64,000 nt of DNA from Terrirubrum flagellatum (lineage in GTDB: Bacteria > Pseudomonadota > Alphaproteobacteria > Rhizobiales > Beijerinckiaceae): the NCBI RefSeq assembly GCF_022059845.1, contig NZ_CP091851.1:4267501-4331500 (forward strand), read 5' to 3'. The position numbers and the translations under genes are program-made. Numbering within the stretch: position 1 is the first letter of the stretch; each line of letters begins with the position of its first letter. The notes below the pieces were generated by a model. That model had not been told where the DNA came from, searched no databases, and was given only the letters and a program-made list of their open reading frames with translations. Positions 16,280 through 24,316 of this stretch are shown in pieces.

Positions 16280-17845
16280 ATGGCCACATTCGAATGGATC
16301 ATCGCGCTGCTGATCGCCGCCGTTCTCCTCGCAGGACTGGCGCGGCGTCTGGCTGCGCCCTATCCGACCTTTCTCGCCATCGGCGGCGCCTGCCTCGCCT
16401 TCATTCCCAACAGCCCGTCATGGACGCTCGATCCCGAACTCGCGCTCGCGCTGTTCGTCGCGCCGGTGCTGCTCGACGCCGCCTACGACACGTCGCTGCG
16501 CGACCTGCGCGACAACTGGGCGCCGGTCGGCGGCCTCGTCTTCGTCGCCGTCATCGCGACAACCGCCGCGGTCGCATTCGTCGCGCGCTGGCTCGTGCCC
16601 GACATGCCCTGGCCGGTCGCGATCGCGCTCGGCGCCATCGTCGCGCCGCCCGACGCCGCGGCGGCGACTGCGATCGTCAGGCAGGTCAAGCTGCCGCATC
16701 GGCTGGTGAAAATTCTCGAAGGCGAAAGTCTGCTCAATGACGCCAGCGCGCTGCTGATCTATCGCCTCGCCATTCTCGCGCTCACCACGGGCGGCCTGAC
16801 ATGGGCTCAGGCCGGACCGGCCTTTCTCATCACCGTGATCGGCAGCGCGGCGGCGGGCTACGCGCTGGCGCGCGTCACGCCCGTGCTGGTCAGGCTATTC
16901 GATGACGCGCCGTCCTCGATCATCGTGCAGTTCGCCACCACTTTCTCAGTCTGGATCTTCGCCGAGCATGTCGGCCTCTCCGGCATTCTCACGATTGTCG
17001 TCTACGCCATGACGCTGTCGCGACGCATCGGCTCGCGCATGCCGGCGCGATTGCGCGTGCCCTCCTATGCCGTGTGGGAGGCGACGGTGTTCATTCTCAA
17101 CGCCTTCGCCTTCGTGCTGATCGGCCTGCAGCTCCGGCCGATCTGGGAGCGTCTCGATCAGACCTTGCGCGTCGAATATGGCGCCGTCGCACTGTCGGTG
17201 CTGGCGACAGTGATCGTCGTCCGGCTCGGCTGGGTGATGAGCTACAACAAGGCGATCCGCATGAAGATCGCGCGCTACGGATTTCGTCCCCGCCACGCCA
17301 TGTCGCCTCCGACCGTGCAGGGCGGAATCATCATCTCATGGGCCGGCATGCGCGGCATCGTCACGCTCGCGGCCGCTTTCGCGCTGCCGGAGACATTGCC
17401 TGGCGGCGGCGCCTTCCCCTATCGCGATCTCATCCTGCTCACCGCCTTCTGCGTGGTGCTCGGCACGCTCGTCATTCAGGGGCTGACGCTCAAGCCGCTC
17501 ATCGCCGCGTTGAAGCTGGATGACGGCGATCCCGTCGGACGAGAGATCGGCTGGGCGCGCGCCGAAGCCTATCGCGCCGCGCTTGCGGCGATCGACGGCG
17601 ACGAGACGATCGAGGCGAAAATCGTGCGCAAGGAATATCAGGCGCTTCTTGCCGCCGCCGGCGATGGCGAAGATCAGCGCGCGGCTGGCGAGTTGCCGGG
17701 CGATCGCGTCAGGCGCGCGGTGATCGCAGCGGCGCGTCGGCATATGGATGAATTGCGCTTGAAGGGCGTCATCGGCGACGACGCCTATCATGTGCTGGAG
17801 GAAGAATTCGACTGGGCGGAACTGAGCGCGGCCGAGGGGCGGTAA
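16280..17845 (+). CDS. Na+/H+ antiporter, CPA1 family
   Basis: A 521-residue protein with ~12 membrane helices and a cytosolic C-terminal tail of ~120 residues, the layout of CPA1 (NhaP/YjcE-type) antiporters that exchange Na+ or K+ for protons. The key acidic transport motifs are present: GAIVAPPDAAAATAI (the ND/DD-type Asp) and EGESLLNDASAL. The tail is acidic/Arg-rich and probably regulatory. Its first 85 bases exist in a broken copy at 14501. It may respond to the upstream sigma/anti-sigma pair, as the ancestral order was probably sigma, anti-sigma, antiporter. Confidence 0.9.
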   Translation: MATFEWIIALLIAAVLLAGLARRLAAPYPTFLAIGGACLAFIPNSPSWTLDPELALALFVAPVLLDAAYDTSLRDLRDNWAPVGGLVFVAVIATTAAVAFVARWLVPDMPWPVAIALGAIVAPPDAAAATAIVRQVKLPHRLVKILEGESLLNDASALLIYRLAILALTTGGLTWAQAGPAFLITVIGSAAAGYALARVTPVLVRLFDDAPSSIIVQFATTFSVWIFAEHVGLSGILTIVVYAMTLSRRIGSRMPARLRVPSYAVWEATVFILNAFAFVLIGLQLRPIWERLDQTLRVEYGAVALSVLATVIVVRLGWVMSYNKAIRMKIARYGFRPRHAMSPPTVQGGIIISWAGMRGIVTLAAAFALPETLPGGGAFPYRDLILLTAFCVVLGTLVIQGLTLKPLIAALKLDDGDPVGREIGWARAEAYRAALAAIDGDETIEAKIVRKEYQALLAAAGDGEDQRAAGELPGDRVRRAVIAAARRHMDELRLKGVIGDDAYHVLEEEFDWAELSAAEGR

Positions 17846-17856
17846 TCAATTCACAT

Positions 17857-18129
17857 CTATCGTCGATAGACATCTTTTCGATCGCCAATACGCACGACGA
17901 GTATGCGGACAGCTTCATCCTCGATGTGCGCAATGATGCGATAGTCGCCCACGCGATATTTCCAGAACTGGCCAAGTTCGGAGCCTTTCAGCGCCTGCCC
18001 AATCGATCGCGGATCATCCAACGGCGCAACGCGATCACGCAAGAAGCGAAGAATGCGACGCGCGGCGTCTGGTCCAAGTTTTGAGAGTTCCTTCTCGGCC
18101 GTTCGCTCGAACTCAATCCTCCACGCCAT
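17857..18129 (-). CDS. RelE/ParE-family toxin
   Basis: A 90-residue toxin of the RelE/ParE superfamily: [17 protein letters not shown] at the N-terminus, then [23 protein letters not shown] and a C-terminal [13 protein letters not shown], the conserved Arg/Tyr end of RelE-type mRNA interferases that cut mRNA at the ribosomal A site. The upstream antitoxin gene overlaps its start by 17 bases, so the pair is one operon transcribed leftward. It lies tail to tail with the antiporter gene. Confidence 0.9.
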   Translation of the reverse strand: MAWRIEFERTAEKELSKLGPDAARRILRFLRDRVAPLDDPRSIGQALKGSELGQFWKYRVGDYRIIAHIEDEAVRILVVRIGDRKDVYRR

Positions 18130-18337
18130 GCCGCGCCATCAGATCAGCGAGAGGGATCGCGTCGTGATTTCCTCTGCGGTGATCTTTCAGCCGCTGCTCT
18201 GCAAGATAAAGATCTTCGAGATCGTCAAGGTGCTCGACGATCGCCTCGCGCGCGAAAGAACTCTTGCTGCGCCCCGTGCGTTTGGCGAGCGCCTCAAGCC
18301 GCGTCTCGACATCAGGCGGCAACTTCAGTGCGAGCAT
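18113..18337 (-). CDS. Ribbon-helix-helix antitoxin (RelB/CopG-like)
   Basis: A 74-residue protein starting with [33 protein letters not shown], a classic ribbon-helix-helix DNA-binding region that binds the operon's own operator. The rest ([13 protein letters not shown]...) is the toxin-neutralising helix. It precedes and overlaps the RelE toxin gene by 17 bases, the usual order. Together with the toxin it forms a complete type II module. Confidence 0.88.
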   Translation of the reverse strand: MLALKLPPDVETRLEALAKRTGRSKSSFAREAIVEHLDDLEDLYLAEQRLKDHRRGNHDAIPLADLMARHGVED

Positions 18338-18415
18338 GCAATCGTCCTCTGCCGCCTATGTAGCAAAAGTGGCCGCGGCGCGAAATCCGCGACGCAGCGC
18401 TCCGAGACCAAAAGC

Positions 18416-19348
18416 TTATGCGTTCGACGCGCCAGCCCTTCTCTTCCGCATCAGGCTTTCCAGCTCGTCGTCGCCGCCTTCCGGCAGCACGATCGAAGTC
18501 GTGACATAGAGATCGCCGCGGCCGTCGGCCTTCGGCAGCCCCTTGCCGCGCAGGCGGAAATTGCGGCCGCTCGACGTCATCGGCGGAAGCGTCAGATCGA
18601 CCGCGCCATCAAGCGTGTCGACGCGCACCGGCCCGCCGAGCACGGCGTCGATCAGGGGAATGCGCTGGATCAGCTTGAGGTCGGCGCCGTCGACGGTGAA
18701 GCGCGGATGGGCGCGCAGCCGCACGGTCAGCAGCAGATCGCCAGCCGGCCCGCCATTCGGAGAAGGCTGGCCCTGACCTTTCAGCCGGATCGTCTTGCCG
18801 TCGCCGACGCCCTTGGGGATGTTGACCTCGACCGTGCGGCCCGTCGGCAGCGACAGGCGCTGGGCGTCGCCCGCGACGAGGTCCTCAAGACCCAGCGTCA
18901 GCTCCGCCTCGATGTCCTGCCCCTTCATCGGCTGACGCGCCCGCCCGCCGGCCGTCTGGCCAAAGATGTCGGAGAAGATGTCGGCCGCCTCGCCCGCGCC
19001 GCCGCGCTGCTGGAACGGGTGGTCGCCGCCAAAGCCGAAATGGAAGCCCTCGAAGCCGCCTGCCCCGGCGCGGGCGCGGCCGCCGCCGGAAAAGCCGCCG
19101 CGCGGGTCAAAACCCTGGAAACGCGGCTTGCCCTCGGCGTCGATCTCGCCGCGATCGAACCGGGCGCGCTTCTCCTTGTCGCCGAGGATCTCATAGGCGG
19201 AGTTCAATTCTGCGAAACGCTCCTTCGCCTTGGGATCGTTCTGGTTGCGGTCGGGGTGATGCGCCTTGGCCAGCTTCCGGAAAGCCTTCTTCAGATCGGC
19301 TTCACTGGCGGATTTGGACACTCCGAGGACGGTGTAGGGATCGCGCAT
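18416..19348 (-). CDS. DnaJ C-terminal domain protein, CbpA-type cochaperone
   Basis: A 310-residue Hsp40. The J domain occupies the first ~70 residues with the HPD motif ([10 protein letters not shown]) that stimulates DnaK ATPase; a Gly/Phe-rich linker ([18 protein letters not shown]) follows, then the two DnaJ C-terminal substrate domains (from about residue 140). The Cys-rich zinc finger of true DnaJ is missing, so it is a type II (CbpA/DjlA-like) cochaperone. A long open frame exists on the opposite strand but is a codon-bias artefact. Single gene. Confidence 0.92.
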   Translation of the reverse strand: MRDPYTVLGVSKSASEADLKKAFRKLAKAHHPDRNQNDPKAKERFAELNSAYEILGDKEKRARFDRGEIDAEGKPRFQGFDPRGGFSGGGRARAGAGGFEGFHFGFGGDHPFQQRGGAGEAADIFSDIFGQTAGGRARQPMKGQDIEAELTLGLEDLVAGDAQRLSLPTGRTVEVNIPKGVGDGKTIRLKGQGQPSPNGGPAGDLLLTVRLRAHPRFTVDGADLKLIQRIPLIDAVLGGPVRVDTLDGAVDLTLPPMTSSGRNFRLRGKGLPKADGRGDLYVTTSIVLPEGGDDELESLMRKRRAGASNA

Positions 19349-19456
19349 CAGACTCGCAAAACGGTTCGGCCGCGAAAGCGGCGCTCAATTCCTAAACGAT
19401 GTGGTGTGGAAAGACCGCTGGCGCAACTCAAATGCGGCAGTCGGGAGCAGGCAATC

Positions 19457-19479
19457 GGCAGTCGGGGCGTTCGACTGCC
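19457..19479. terminator. Inverted repeat between lipoprotein and dnaJ-type gene
   Basis: GGCAGTCG (19457-19464) and CGACTGCC (19472-19479) form an 8-bp perfect stem with a 7-base loop; further copies of the GGCAGTCG/CGACTGCC words lie within 30 bases on both sides, so several alternative stems are possible. It sits after the stop of the minus-strand lipoprotein gene and before the minus-strand cochaperone. There is no T-run, so termination is only a possibility. Confidence 0.35.
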
Positions 19480-19504
19480 CAATCCCGACGATCGACTGCC
19501 TCTG

Positions 19505-19990
19505 TCAGGCCGGCTTTTTCCACGGCTTGACGTCACGAACCAGCCATTCGCCGCCGCTCGGCTTGCAGGCCGAACCCTGCATCCAGTCCTGCCCGCCCGG
19601 CGTGACGTTGGTGGCGAGGAAGGCGCGGCAGACCTGATCGTCCTTCACGTAAGCGCCACCGACCGGCGAGATCGAGCCCTTCATCTTCGATTCCGGATTG
19701 TCCCAGCCGACGCTCGCGCCATTCCCCTGGGGATCGAGCGCGGTCGCCAGCGCCGCCTGGGCGCGGCGCCAGTCCTCGGCGGAATGCTCGGGCGAGAGGG
19801 GCGAGGGACTCTTGGGCGCAGGATTCTTGGCCGGGATCGAACCCGTCACCACATCATCATCGCTGGAGAACAGGGACATGGGCGAAAAGGAGATGCTGCA
19901 GCCGGACACCACCAGCCCTGCGGCGACAGCGACGGCGCTCCACAACACGCGCCTCTGGCTCCCGCCGCCGCTTCCTTTATACGCAGTCAC
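19505..19990 (-). CDS. RT0821/Lpp0805-type surface lipoprotein
   Basis: About 161 residues. A basic n-region and a hydrophobic helix lead to a lipobox (VVSGC), so it is an exported lipoprotein. The mature part, ending in [19 protein letters not shown], resembles the RT0821/Lpp0805 surface protein family common in Rhizobiales, function unknown. The GTG at 19990 was chosen; a start at 20026 would abut the divergent pdxH ATG with no promoter space. The two genes are head to head with only ~36 bases between starts, so promoters must overlap the coding ends. Confidence 0.75.
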   Translation of the reverse strand: MTAYKGSGGGSQRRVLWSAVAVAAGLVVSGCSISFSPMSLFSSDDDVVTGSIPAKNPAPKSPSPLSPEHSAEDWRRAQAALATALDPQGNGASVGWDNPESKMKGSISPVGGAYVKDDQVCRAFLATNVTPGGQDWMQGSACKPSGGEWLVRDVKPWKKPA

Positions 19991-20026
19991 GTCCGCCCTT
20001 ACTCTTATCCGCCGTCCCGTACACAA

Positions 20027-20662
20027 ATGGAAAACAAAGAAATCTTAAGAACTGGTGAGGCGCCCGCCGACGAGGATCTCGCCGGCGATCCCTTCGCCCG
20101 CTTCGCCCAATGGTTCGCCGAAGCCCAGGCTTCCGAGCCCAATGATCCCAACGGCATGACGCTCGCAACGTCAGGCGCCGACGGCATGCCCGACGCGCGC
20201 ATGGTGCTGATGAAGGAGTGGGACAGCCAAGGCTTCGTCTTCTACACCAACGCCGAGAGCCAGAAGGGCGTCGAGCTCGCCGCCAACATGCAGGCGGCCG
20301 GCCTCTTCCACTGGAAGTCGCTGCGCCGGCAGGTGCGCTTCCGCGGCCCCGTGACCATCGTGCCCGAGGCGCAATCGGACGCCTATTTCGACTCGCGCCC
20401 GCGGGACTCCCGCATCGGCGCCTGGGCCAGTCAACAAAGCCGCCCGCTGGAGAGCAGATTCGCGCTGGAGAAGGCGGTGGCGCTCTACGCCGCGAAATTC
20501 GCCATCGGGCATGTGCCGCGGCCGCCGCACTGGCAAGGATATCGCATCGCTCCGCTCTACATGGAGTTCTGGCGCGACCGTCCGTTCCGGCTGCATGAGC
20601 GCGTGATCTTCCGGCGCGCGACGCTGGCCGATTCCTGGTCGGTCACGCGCTTCTACCCATAA
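20027..20662 (+). CDS. pdxH: Pyridoxamine 5'-phosphate oxidase
   Basis: FMN enzyme oxidising pyridoxine/pyridoxamine phosphate to pyridoxal 5'-phosphate. The 211-residue protein shows the family landmarks: [23 protein letters not shown] near residue 45, [41 protein letters not shown], and the C-terminal signature [14 protein letters not shown] plus W...RFYP. The ATG at 20027 matches the usual N-terminal length; the frame is open far upstream only because it opposes the DnaJ-type and lipoprotein genes. The SDR gene follows after 8 bases. Confidence 0.96.
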   Translation: MENKEILRTGEAPADEDLAGDPFARFAQWFAEAQASEPNDPNGMTLATSGADGMPDARMVLMKEWDSQGFVFYTNAESQKGVELAANMQAAGLFHWKSLRRQVRFRGPVTIVPEAQSDAYFDSRPRDSRIGAWASQQSRPLESRFALEKAVALYAAKFAIGHVPRPPHWQGYRIAPLYMEFWRDRPFRLHERVIFRRATLADSWSVTRFYP

Positions 20663-20670
20663 GGCCTGCG

Positions 20671-21456
20671 ATGTCGCTCCCACCTCATGTTCTGGCCGCC
20701 CTGCCGAAGACGGAGCCGGGCAAGCGCCCGGTGATGCTGCTCACGGGCGCCTCGCGCGGCATCGGGCACGCCACGGTGAAGCTGTTCGCCATGCAGGGCT
20801 GGCGGATTCTCTCCTGCTCGCGCCAGCCCTTCTCGGAGAAATGCCCGTGGCCTTCAGGCGCTGACGATCACGTGCAGATCGACCTCGCCGATCCCGAGGA
20901 CACGATGCGCGGCATCGCCGAGATCAAGGAGCGGCTGAAGGCGGAAGGCGGCAAGCTCAATGCGCTCGTCAACAACGCCGCGATCTCGCCGAAGGGGCCG
21001 AACGGCAAGCGGCTCGGCGCCGCCACCACAACCTTCAATGACTGGCATAACGTCTTTCAGGTGAATTTCTTCGCGCCGATCATGCTGGCGCGGGGCCTGC
21101 TCGACGAACTCAAGGCGGCGAAGGGCGCGATCGTGAACGTGACCTCGATCGCCGGCTCGCGCGTGCATCCTTTCGCCGGCGCAGCCTATGGCGCGTCGAA
21201 AGCGGCGCTCGCCGCGCTGACGCGCGAGATGGCCTCGGACTTCGGCCCCATGGGCATCCGCGTCAACGCGATCTCGCCGGGAGAAATCGACACCTCGATC
21301 CTGTCGCCCGGCACCGAAAAGATCGTCGAGACGCTGCCGCTGCACCGCCTCGGCAAAACGGAAGAAGTCGCGCGCGCGATTCTGTTCCTGTGCACGGAGC
21401 AATCGAGCTACGTCACCGGCGCCGAGCTGCACATCAATGGCGGGCAGCATGTGTGA
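20671..21456 (+). CDS. SDR-family oxidoreductase
   Basis: A 261-residue classical short-chain dehydrogenase: TGASRGIGHATVK (NAD(P)-binding TGxxxGxG), NNAAI, and the active-site YGASK with the upstream Ser in VTSIAGS. The substrate is unknown; the C-terminal LCTEQSSYVTGAELHINGGQ is typical of 3-oxoacyl-ACP reductase-like members. It begins 8 bases after pdxH and is probably cotranscribed. It is followed by a compound palindrome (21496-21582). Confidence 0.9.
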   Translation: MSLPPHVLAALPKTEPGKRPVMLLTGASRGIGHATVKLFAMQGWRILSCSRQPFSEKCPWPSGADDHVQIDLADPEDTMRGIAEIKERLKAEGGKLNALVNNAAISPKGPNGKRLGAATTTFNDWHNVFQVNFFAPIMLARGLLDELKAAKGAIVNVTSIAGSRVHPFAGAAYGASKAALAALTREMASDFGPMGIRVNAISPGEIDTSILSPGTEKIVETLPLHRLGKTEEVARAILFLCTEQSSYVTGAELHINGGQHV

Positions 21457-21495
21457 GCGATTTGCGTGAAGGAGGTCCACGCGATCGTTGAGCGC

Positions 21496-21582
21496 GTCAT
21501 GGCCGGACTTGTTCCGGCCATCCATGTCTTTCTTTCAACCGAGCAAAAAGACGTGGATGCCCGCGACGAGCGCGGGCATGAC
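21496..21582. repeat. Compound intergenic palindrome, copy A
   Basis: Begins GTCATGGCCGGACTTGTTCC and ends GCGCGGGCATGAC. It contains two short hairpins (GGCCGG...CCGGCC and GCCCGCG...CGCGGGC) nested in a long imperfect stem whose arms also include CATGTCTTT/AAAGACGTG. Same architecture as copies at 22333-22420 and 63026-63108: GTCAT(G) at one end, (C)ATGAC at the other. Lies between the SDR and DUF599 genes. Confidence 0.75.
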
Positions 21583-21603
21583 GGCCTGATGCAGGCGATC
21601 TGA

Positions 21604-22281
21604 ATGTCCGACTTTACCCGCGCCGACATCCTCGCTCTCGTCTGGTTCGCCTGCGCCTGGTTCGGCTATTACTTCCTCGTCGATCGCGCCTCGCATGGCG
21701 CGAACACGCTCAATGCGCGCATGAAGGATTATCGCCTGAAATGGATGCGCACGATGCTGACGCGCGACAACCGCATCGTCGACACGCAGATCAACATGCA
21801 GTTGCAGCAGGGCGCGGGCTTCTTCGCTTCGACCTCCTTCATCGCCATCGGCGCCTGCTTCACCTTGCTCGGTGCATCCGACAAGGCGATTGATGTTCTT
21901 TCCTCCACTTCATTCGTGACGCCGCCGAGCCGCGCCTTCTGGGAGATCAAGACGCTCGGGCTGACGTTGTTCTACGTCTACGCCTTCTTCAAATTCGGCT
22001 GGGCGTATCGCCTGTTCAACTATTGCGTCATCGTCATCGGCGCCGCGCCGAAATTCTCCGGGCAAATCACGGAAGAGATGGAGGACATCGCCCAGCGCGC
22101 GGCAAAGCTGAATGCAATCGCGGCGGGGCATTTCAACAAGGGCCAGCGCGCGCTGTTCTTCTCGCTCGCCTATCTCGGCTGGTTCGTCAGCCCCTGGGCT
22201 TTCATCATCGGGACTGGCGCCGTCCTGTTCGTGCTGCATCGCCGGCAGTTCTGGTCGGATTCGCTGAAAGCGGTGGAGTGA
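21604..22281 (+). CDS. DUF599-family membrane protein
   Basis: A 225-residue protein with four predicted membrane helices (after residues 8, 75, 115 and 185) and a conserved cytosolic loop (NARMKDYRLKWMRTMLTRDNRIVDTQ), matching DUF599, a bacterial family of unknown function. The ATG at 21604 follows directly after the palindromic element. No partner gene suggests a role. Confidence 0.88.
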   Translation: MSDFTRADILALVWFACAWFGYYFLVDRASHGANTLNARMKDYRLKWMRTMLTRDNRIVDTQINMQLQQGAGFFASTSFIAIGACFTLLGASDKAIDVLSSTSFVTPPSRAFWEIKTLGLTLFYVYAFFKFGWAYRLFNYCVIVIGAAPKFSGQITEEMEDIAQRAAKLNAIAAGHFNKGQRALFFSLAYLGWFVSPWAFIIGTGAVLFVLHRRQFWSDSLKAVE

Positions 22282-22332
22282 GCGGAGCGCCGCCTGCGGT
22301 CCACTGCTTGTGGACTCGCTCTCCCTCCAGAT

Positions 22333-22420
22333 GTCATGGCCGGGCTTGACCCGGCCATCCAGTTGTCAGCGGCAGCATCAGAGCGGCGGTCTGGATCGCC
22401 GGCTCAAGGCCGGCGATGAC
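22333..22420. repeat. Compound intergenic palindrome, copy B
   Basis: GTCATGGCCGGGCTTGACCCGGCCATCCAG (30 bases at 22333-22362; only ends quoted here: GTCATGGCC...CCATCCAG) and a partner half ending GCCGGCGATGAC at 22420, around a short spacer. Each half is itself a hairpin (GGCCGGG/CCCGGCC; GCCGGC/GCCGGC) and the outer CTGGAT/ATCCAG words pair. Lies downstream of the DUF599 gene, in the 839-base gene-free stretch 22282-23120. Confidence 0.75.
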
Positions 22421-22465
22421 GCTGGGGGGAGGAGGGCGCTTGATTGGTGGATGTTTCGATTGCCC

Positions 22466-22494
22466 TTGACATTTTCCGACTAAATTCCTATTAT
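22466..22494 (+). promoter_or_regulatory. Near-consensus sigma70 promoter
   Basis: TTGACA (22466-22471), a 17-base spacer and TATTAT (22489-22494): -35 perfect, -10 five of six, spacing ideal. Such a match is rare in this GC-rich window and typical of stable-RNA promoters in alphaproteobacteria. Transcription would begin near 22501 into a region without a convincing protein gene. Confidence 0.6.
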
Positions 22495-22500
22495 CGATCT

Positions 22501-22770
22501 TGCCTCTGTTCTTCTCAGGGCCGTCCGGGTCAGGACCGAACGGGAGCAGAGGGCGGACCTGCGGGTTCTGATCGCGACCTGGCTTTCAGGACTCCCGGGA
22601 GCTTCCGACAGCACGCCCGCCCGACAATACGATCGGGCCGCCCCATGAGGGCCTTAAGCGGTACGCCGCGGAGAGCGTGCGACTGGAGGTCAAAAAATCC
22701 GCGCCGGGAGCGCCGGAAGGCGAAATCCCACCACTCATTTTTGGCCGCGCCTATCGGCGCTCCCGGCCTC
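22501..22770 (+). ncRNA. Candidate non-coding RNA / structured element
   Basis: This stretch lies immediately downstream of the near-consensus promoter and is within a gene-poor 839-base interval. At 22530-22549 it reads CAGGACCGAACGGGAGCAG, 15 of 19 identical to the signal recognition particle RNA core (CAGGTCCGGAAGGAAGCAG), flanked by GTCCG (22523-22527) and CGGAC (22554-22558), which can pair. The next SRP base pairs outside the symmetric loop are not preserved, so I do not call it ffs. Further on, GCCGGGAGCGCCG (22703-22715) and CGGCGCTCCCGGC (22755-22767) form a perfect 13-bp stem with a 39-base loop. An open frame crosses the region but has no Shine-Dalgarno and an implausible composition. 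Confidence 0.3.
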
Positions 22771-22860
22771 CCCTTGGAGACGAAGGTGAAGGGAAGATCA
22801 AAGCGGAAAGGAAATGGAGCCGCGCGCGAGCGTGAGAATTTCGCGCGCCTACTTTCCACC

Positions 22861-22966
22861 GTCATTCCGGGGCCGAGCGCAGCGAGGAGCCCGGAACCCA
22901 GACAATGGTTCCGTTTGCGCGATCTCTGGGTTCCGGGCTCGCTCCTGCGGAGCGCCCCGGAATGAC
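22861..22966. repeat. Long imperfect inverted repeat
   Basis: Left arm starts GTCATTCCGGGGC and runs to GGAACCCAG (about 45 bases); right arm runs CTGGGTTCCGGGCTCGC to GCCCCGGAATGAC, with a ~20-base spacer containing ATGGTTCCG. The ends GTCATTCCGGGG/CCCCGGAATGAC are a perfect palindrome. It is a different sequence type from copies A, B and D but has the same GTCAT...ATGAC frame. Confidence 0.75.
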
Positions 22967-23120
22967 GAGCTGAAATGAGACGCAGCAGCGACGATGCATT
23001 TCGCTTCGCTCTGGGATGACGGTCTCCGCTGCATCCATTCGCTCACCCCGCATCTATCCCCAACGCGCGCCGAACCGACCGAGGCGAGTTCGCGAGCGCG
23101 TCGAAATCCCGGAGGAATCC

Positions 23121-23495
23121 ATGCGACCATTCGCGCCGATCGCCGCTGTTGCGACGCTGCTGCTCACAATTGCGCACGCGAGCCGCGCCGCAGCCGACGA
23201 AAATTACGAGAGCTGGCCGAAGCTCGTGAATCCATTCCCCTCGACCGGCGGCAACGGCGTGATGATCGATGGCTACAATCCTGTCGTCGCCAACGGCAAA
23301 TGCACGACTGATTTCACCGCCAAGATTCCCGACGGAACGGTCTATCGCAACACCGTCGAATTCACGGCGACGTCAACGCAGGGCGGAATCCTCTGCGACA
23401 ATGGCAAATGGCGTTCGCTCGAAAGCGACGCCGCGGGAACGACGCCGTTCCGCGTGTTTATCAAGGACGGAATCGTGCGCCGCCCGCCGGAATAA
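23121..23495 (+). CDS. Exported hypothetical protein
   Basis: A 124-residue protein with a signal peptide (FAPIAAVATLLLTIAHASRAAA, cleavage near AAADE). The mature part has two cysteines (GKCTTD, ILCDNG) and alternating short strands (TVYRNTVEFTAT, PFRVFIKDGIV), suggesting a small beta-rich periplasmic protein. GGAGGA upstream supports the ATG at 23121. No family recognised. It ends 1 base before the convergent hydrolase gene's stop. Confidence 0.72.
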   Translation: MRPFAPIAAVATLLLTIAHASRAAADENYESWPKLVNPFPSTGGNGVMIDGYNPVVANGKCTTDFTAKIPDGTVYRNTVEFTATSTQGGILCDNGKWRSLESDAAGTTPFRVFIKDGIVRRPPE

Positions 23496-23496
23496 A

Positions 23497-24258
23497 CTAT
23501 CCTGCGATTCCTTCCACGGCGCGCACCAGCATCGCCAGATCCTGCTCGCGCGACAGGCGATGATCGCCATCCTTGATGAGCGTCAGCGTCGCGGCGTCGG
23601 CCGGCAGATGCTCCATCAAAGTCATCGCATGCGACCAGGGCACGTCAGGGTCCTGCATGCCCTGCAGGATATGCACGGGACAGCCCGGCTCGATCGGCTT
23701 GTCGAGAAGAAGGTGGCTGCGCCCCTCCTCGAACAGCCGCCGCGTGATGGGATAGGGCTCGGGCGAATATTGCGATGGCCTCATCCAGACGCCCTTCTCC
23801 TCGATGTCGCGCTTCGCCTCCGGCGGAAGCTGCGGCCACATCAAAGCTTCGGTGAAGTCGGCCGCGGGCGCGATCAGCACCATGCCGGATGCGGGCGCCT
23901 CGCGGCGCTTCATGTCGAGCGCGATCAGGAGCGCGATCCAGCCGCCCATGGAGGAACCGACAAGAACAGGCCGCTCGCCGGCGAAAGCGTCGATCGCGGC
24001 GAGCGCGTCCTCGCGCCACGCGCCGATCGTGCCGTCGGCGAAATCGCCGGAGGATTCGCCATGGCCGGAATAGTCGAAGCGCAGGAAGGCGCGGCCGCTG
24101 CGCTCCGCCCAGCTGTCGAGCGCATTGGCCTTGGTGGCGCGCATGTCGGACTTGAAGCCGCCGAGCCAGACGATGGTCGGGCCTGAACCCTCGCGACGGA
24201 GAACCGCGATGCGCCGGCGCTCCGCGCCGGCTTCGATGTGCAAAAGTTGCGGCTCCAC
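23497..24258 (-). CDS. Alpha/beta hydrolase
   Basis: A ~253-residue cytosolic alpha/beta hydrolase with VWLGGFKSDM (oxyanion region), DYSGHGESSGDF, the nucleophile elbow GSSMGGW and the C-terminal acid/His pair (GMQDPDVPW, DGDHRLSR), resembling the ABHD10/palmitoyl-thioesterase-like subgroup. GTG at 24258 is preferred, with AGGGG a few bases upstream; the longer TTG start at 24291 would leave only 25 bases before the divergent glycosyltransferase. Substrate unknown. Confidence 0.85.
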   Translation of the reverse strand: MEPQLLHIEAGAERRRIAVLRREGSGPTIVWLGGFKSDMRATKANALDSWAERSGRAFLRFDYSGHGESSGDFADGTIGAWREDALAAIDAFAGERPVLVGSSMGGWIALLIALDMKRREAPASGMVLIAPAADFTEALMWPQLPPEAKRDIEEKGVWMRPSQYSPEPYPITRRLFEEGRSHLLLDKPIEPGCPVHILQGMQDPDVPWSHAMTLMEHLPADAATLTLIKDGDHRLSREQDLAMLVRAVEGIAG

Positions 24259-24316
24259 GGCTTCGCCCCTAGAGAAGTCCCATATCAGCAAAGCGTCTAA
24301 GGGATTCCCGGAGTTG

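Noticed and set aside
18053-20662. A very long open frame on the + strand opposite the DnaJ-type and lipoprotein genes (869 codons).
   Set aside because: Only its last 211 codons (pdxH) are supported; the rest mirrors GC-rich codon bias of the real minus-strand genes and matches no family.
22531-22549. Identification of the region as SRP RNA (ffs).
   Set aside because: 15 of 19 core bases agree but the flanking base pairs required outside the symmetric loop are missing; kept only as a candidate ncRNA.
22444-22965. A 173-codon frame in the gene-poor stretch.
   Set aside because: No ribosome site, unusual composition, and its end is simply the translated palindrome at 22861.
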